From assembly GCF_900167915.1 (NCBI RefSeq), contig NZ_FUYM01000003.1, positions 1 to 64,000 of the forward strand: a DNA stretch of 64,000 bases. Reading direction: 5' to 3'. The notes under the pieces were generated by a model. It was given only the letters and a program-made list of their open reading frames with translations. It was not told the DNA's origin and ran no database searches. The translations under genes were made by a program, and so were the position numbers. Below, piece after piece: positions 63,417-64,000 of this stretch. How positions within the stretch are numbered: the stretch's first letter is position 1; each line of letters starts with the position of its first letter. The stretch is from Rhizorhabdus histidinilytica (lineage in GTDB: Bacteria; Pseudomonadota; Alphaproteobacteria; Sphingomonadales; Sphingomonadaceae).

Positions 63417-63435
63417 TGATACTTGACGAGTATCA
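63417..63435. promoter_or_regulatory. CatM/BenM-type operator ATAC-N7-GTAT
   Basis: TGATACT and AGTATCA flank TGACG; within it ATAC (63419-63422) and GTAT (63430-63433) are seven bases apart, the known CatM/BenM consensus. It begins one base before the catR start codon, so binding would block catR and position the protein for activating catB. A second dyad, GTCCT and AGGAC, at 63451-63472 may be the weaker activation site. Confidence 0.7.
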
Positions 63436-63517
63436 AACCGGACCGAAACAGTCCTGTGCTATCGCATAGGACCGACCTAGGAACTCACTGCATTTGAAGC
63501 GAACCATAAGAGAGAGC

Positions 63518-64000
63518 ATGCCCTTCAAGGTCGAGAAGATTGATACCTGGATCGTCGATATACCGACGATTCGGCCGCATGTCCTGTCCATGATCGCGAT
63601 CAACAAGCAGGTCATGGTGATCGTGCGCGTCCATTGCTCCGACGGAATCGTCGGGACGGGCGAAGGCACGACGATCGGCGGGCTCAGCTATGGGGACGAG
63701 AGTCCCGAGGGCATGAAGCTGACGATCGACGACTATATGGCGCCCCTGCTGATCGGTCGCGAGGCGACGAACACCGCATCGCTGATGACGCTGGTCCGCC
63801 AATATGTCGTCGGCAATCATTTCGCGAAGAACGCGGTGGAGACCGCGCTGCTCGACGCCGAGGCGCAACGCGCCGGCGTGCCGCTCAGCGAATTGCTCGG
63901 TGGCCGGCTGCGCGATCGCCTGCCGGTGCTGTGGACGCTCGCCAGCGGCGACACCGGCCGCGACATCGAGGAAGCCGAGGAGATGCTGGCGCAGCGCCGC
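63518..64000 (+). CDS. catB: Muconate cycloisomerase, N-terminal part (runs off the window)
   Basis: The 161 visible codons begin MPFKVEKIDTWIVDIPTIRPH after an AGAGAG ribosome site. They show the enolase-superfamily N-terminal domain of muconate and chloromuconate cycloisomerases, including GEGTTIGGLSYGDESPE (about 48-64), KNAVETALLDAEAQ (about 107-120) and LPVLWTLASGDT (about 136-147). The enzyme converts cis,cis-muconate to muconolactone after catechol ortho-cleavage. The metal site and Lys bases lie beyond the window. Confidence 0.9.
   Translation, partial: MPFKVEKIDTWIVDIPTIRPHVLSMIAINKQVMVIVRVHCSDGIVGTGEGTTIGGLSYGDESPEGMKLTIDDYMAPLLIGREATNTASLMTLVRQYVVGNHFAKNAVETALLDAEAQRAGVPLSELLGGRLRDRLPVLWTLASGDTGRDIEEAEEMLAQRR

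Overview
The window looks like a chromosome segment of a catabolically versatile sphingomonad (Alphaproteobacteria, Sphingomonadales). The DNA is GC-rich, and it carries three large TonB-dependent receptors, four Rieske oxygenase alpha subunits, spinster-like MFS carriers, a DUF6894-type protein and the intergenic hairpin built on GTCATCCCGGC arms that I associate with sphingomonads. The genus is inference. I saw no tRNA, rRNA, CRISPR array, insertion sequence or phage gene.

Layout. (1) 1-1755: tail of an upper operon plus the last steps of the catechol meta-cleavage pathway (2-oxopent-4-enoate hydratase and 4-oxalocrotonate decarboxylase). (2) 1824-14155: a locus for exported hydrolases. It holds an amidohydrolase, a TonB receptor, an M14 carboxypeptidase, an M20-like and an M19-like protein that both lack expected metal ligands, an MFS carrier and a beta-lactamase-fold hydrolase. 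(3) 14344-18543: a GFA protein, an exported alpha/beta hydrolase and a second TonB receptor. (4) 18715-26038: a GbcA-like Rieske oxygenase, a divergent LysR regulator, an AraC regulator, an unknown protein, an MFS carrier and a CocE-type hydrolase. (5) 26048-38852: a 12-kb minus-strand operon, soxB-soxD-soxA-soxG-purU-folD, a dimethylglycine-dehydrogenase-like flavoprotein, a CocE-type hydrolase and a proline-iminopeptidase-like hydrolase. A TetR gene lies beyond it, and matching palindromes sit before soxB and in the tetR promoter. (6) 39034-43357: class II aldolase, then a sulfite module (yeiH-sorA-sorB with a divergent LysR gene). (7) 43603-50229: a flavin/F420-type oxidoreductase, two divergent Crp/Fnr regulators, small unknown proteins, a MaoC hydratase, a succinyl-CoA:3-ketoacid CoA-transferase and a LysR gene. 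(8) 50248-62498: three Rieske oxygenase modules with a TonB receptor, an acetamidase, a ferredoxin, an AraC regulator and a racemase-like protein. (9) 62516-64000: catR and the start of catB, the entry to the ortho-cleavage branch.

How the genes may work together. The right half reads as ring-hydroxylating modules feeding catechol-type intermediates into catB and 3-oxoacids into the CoA-transferase. The left half reads as import (TonB, MFS) and periplasmic hydrolysis of peptide- or amide-like substrates. The central sox operon oxidises N-methyl groups; FolD and PurU then return the carbon from methylene-tetrahydrofolate to formate. Sulfite oxidase would deal with sulfite from sulfur compounds.

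The most unusual element is a family of three small proteins of about 120 residues (50248-50613, 57630-58007, 60955-61311). They resemble each other, match no family I can name, and each is encoded directly beside a Rieske alpha subunit. They may be an undescribed partner of these oxygenases.
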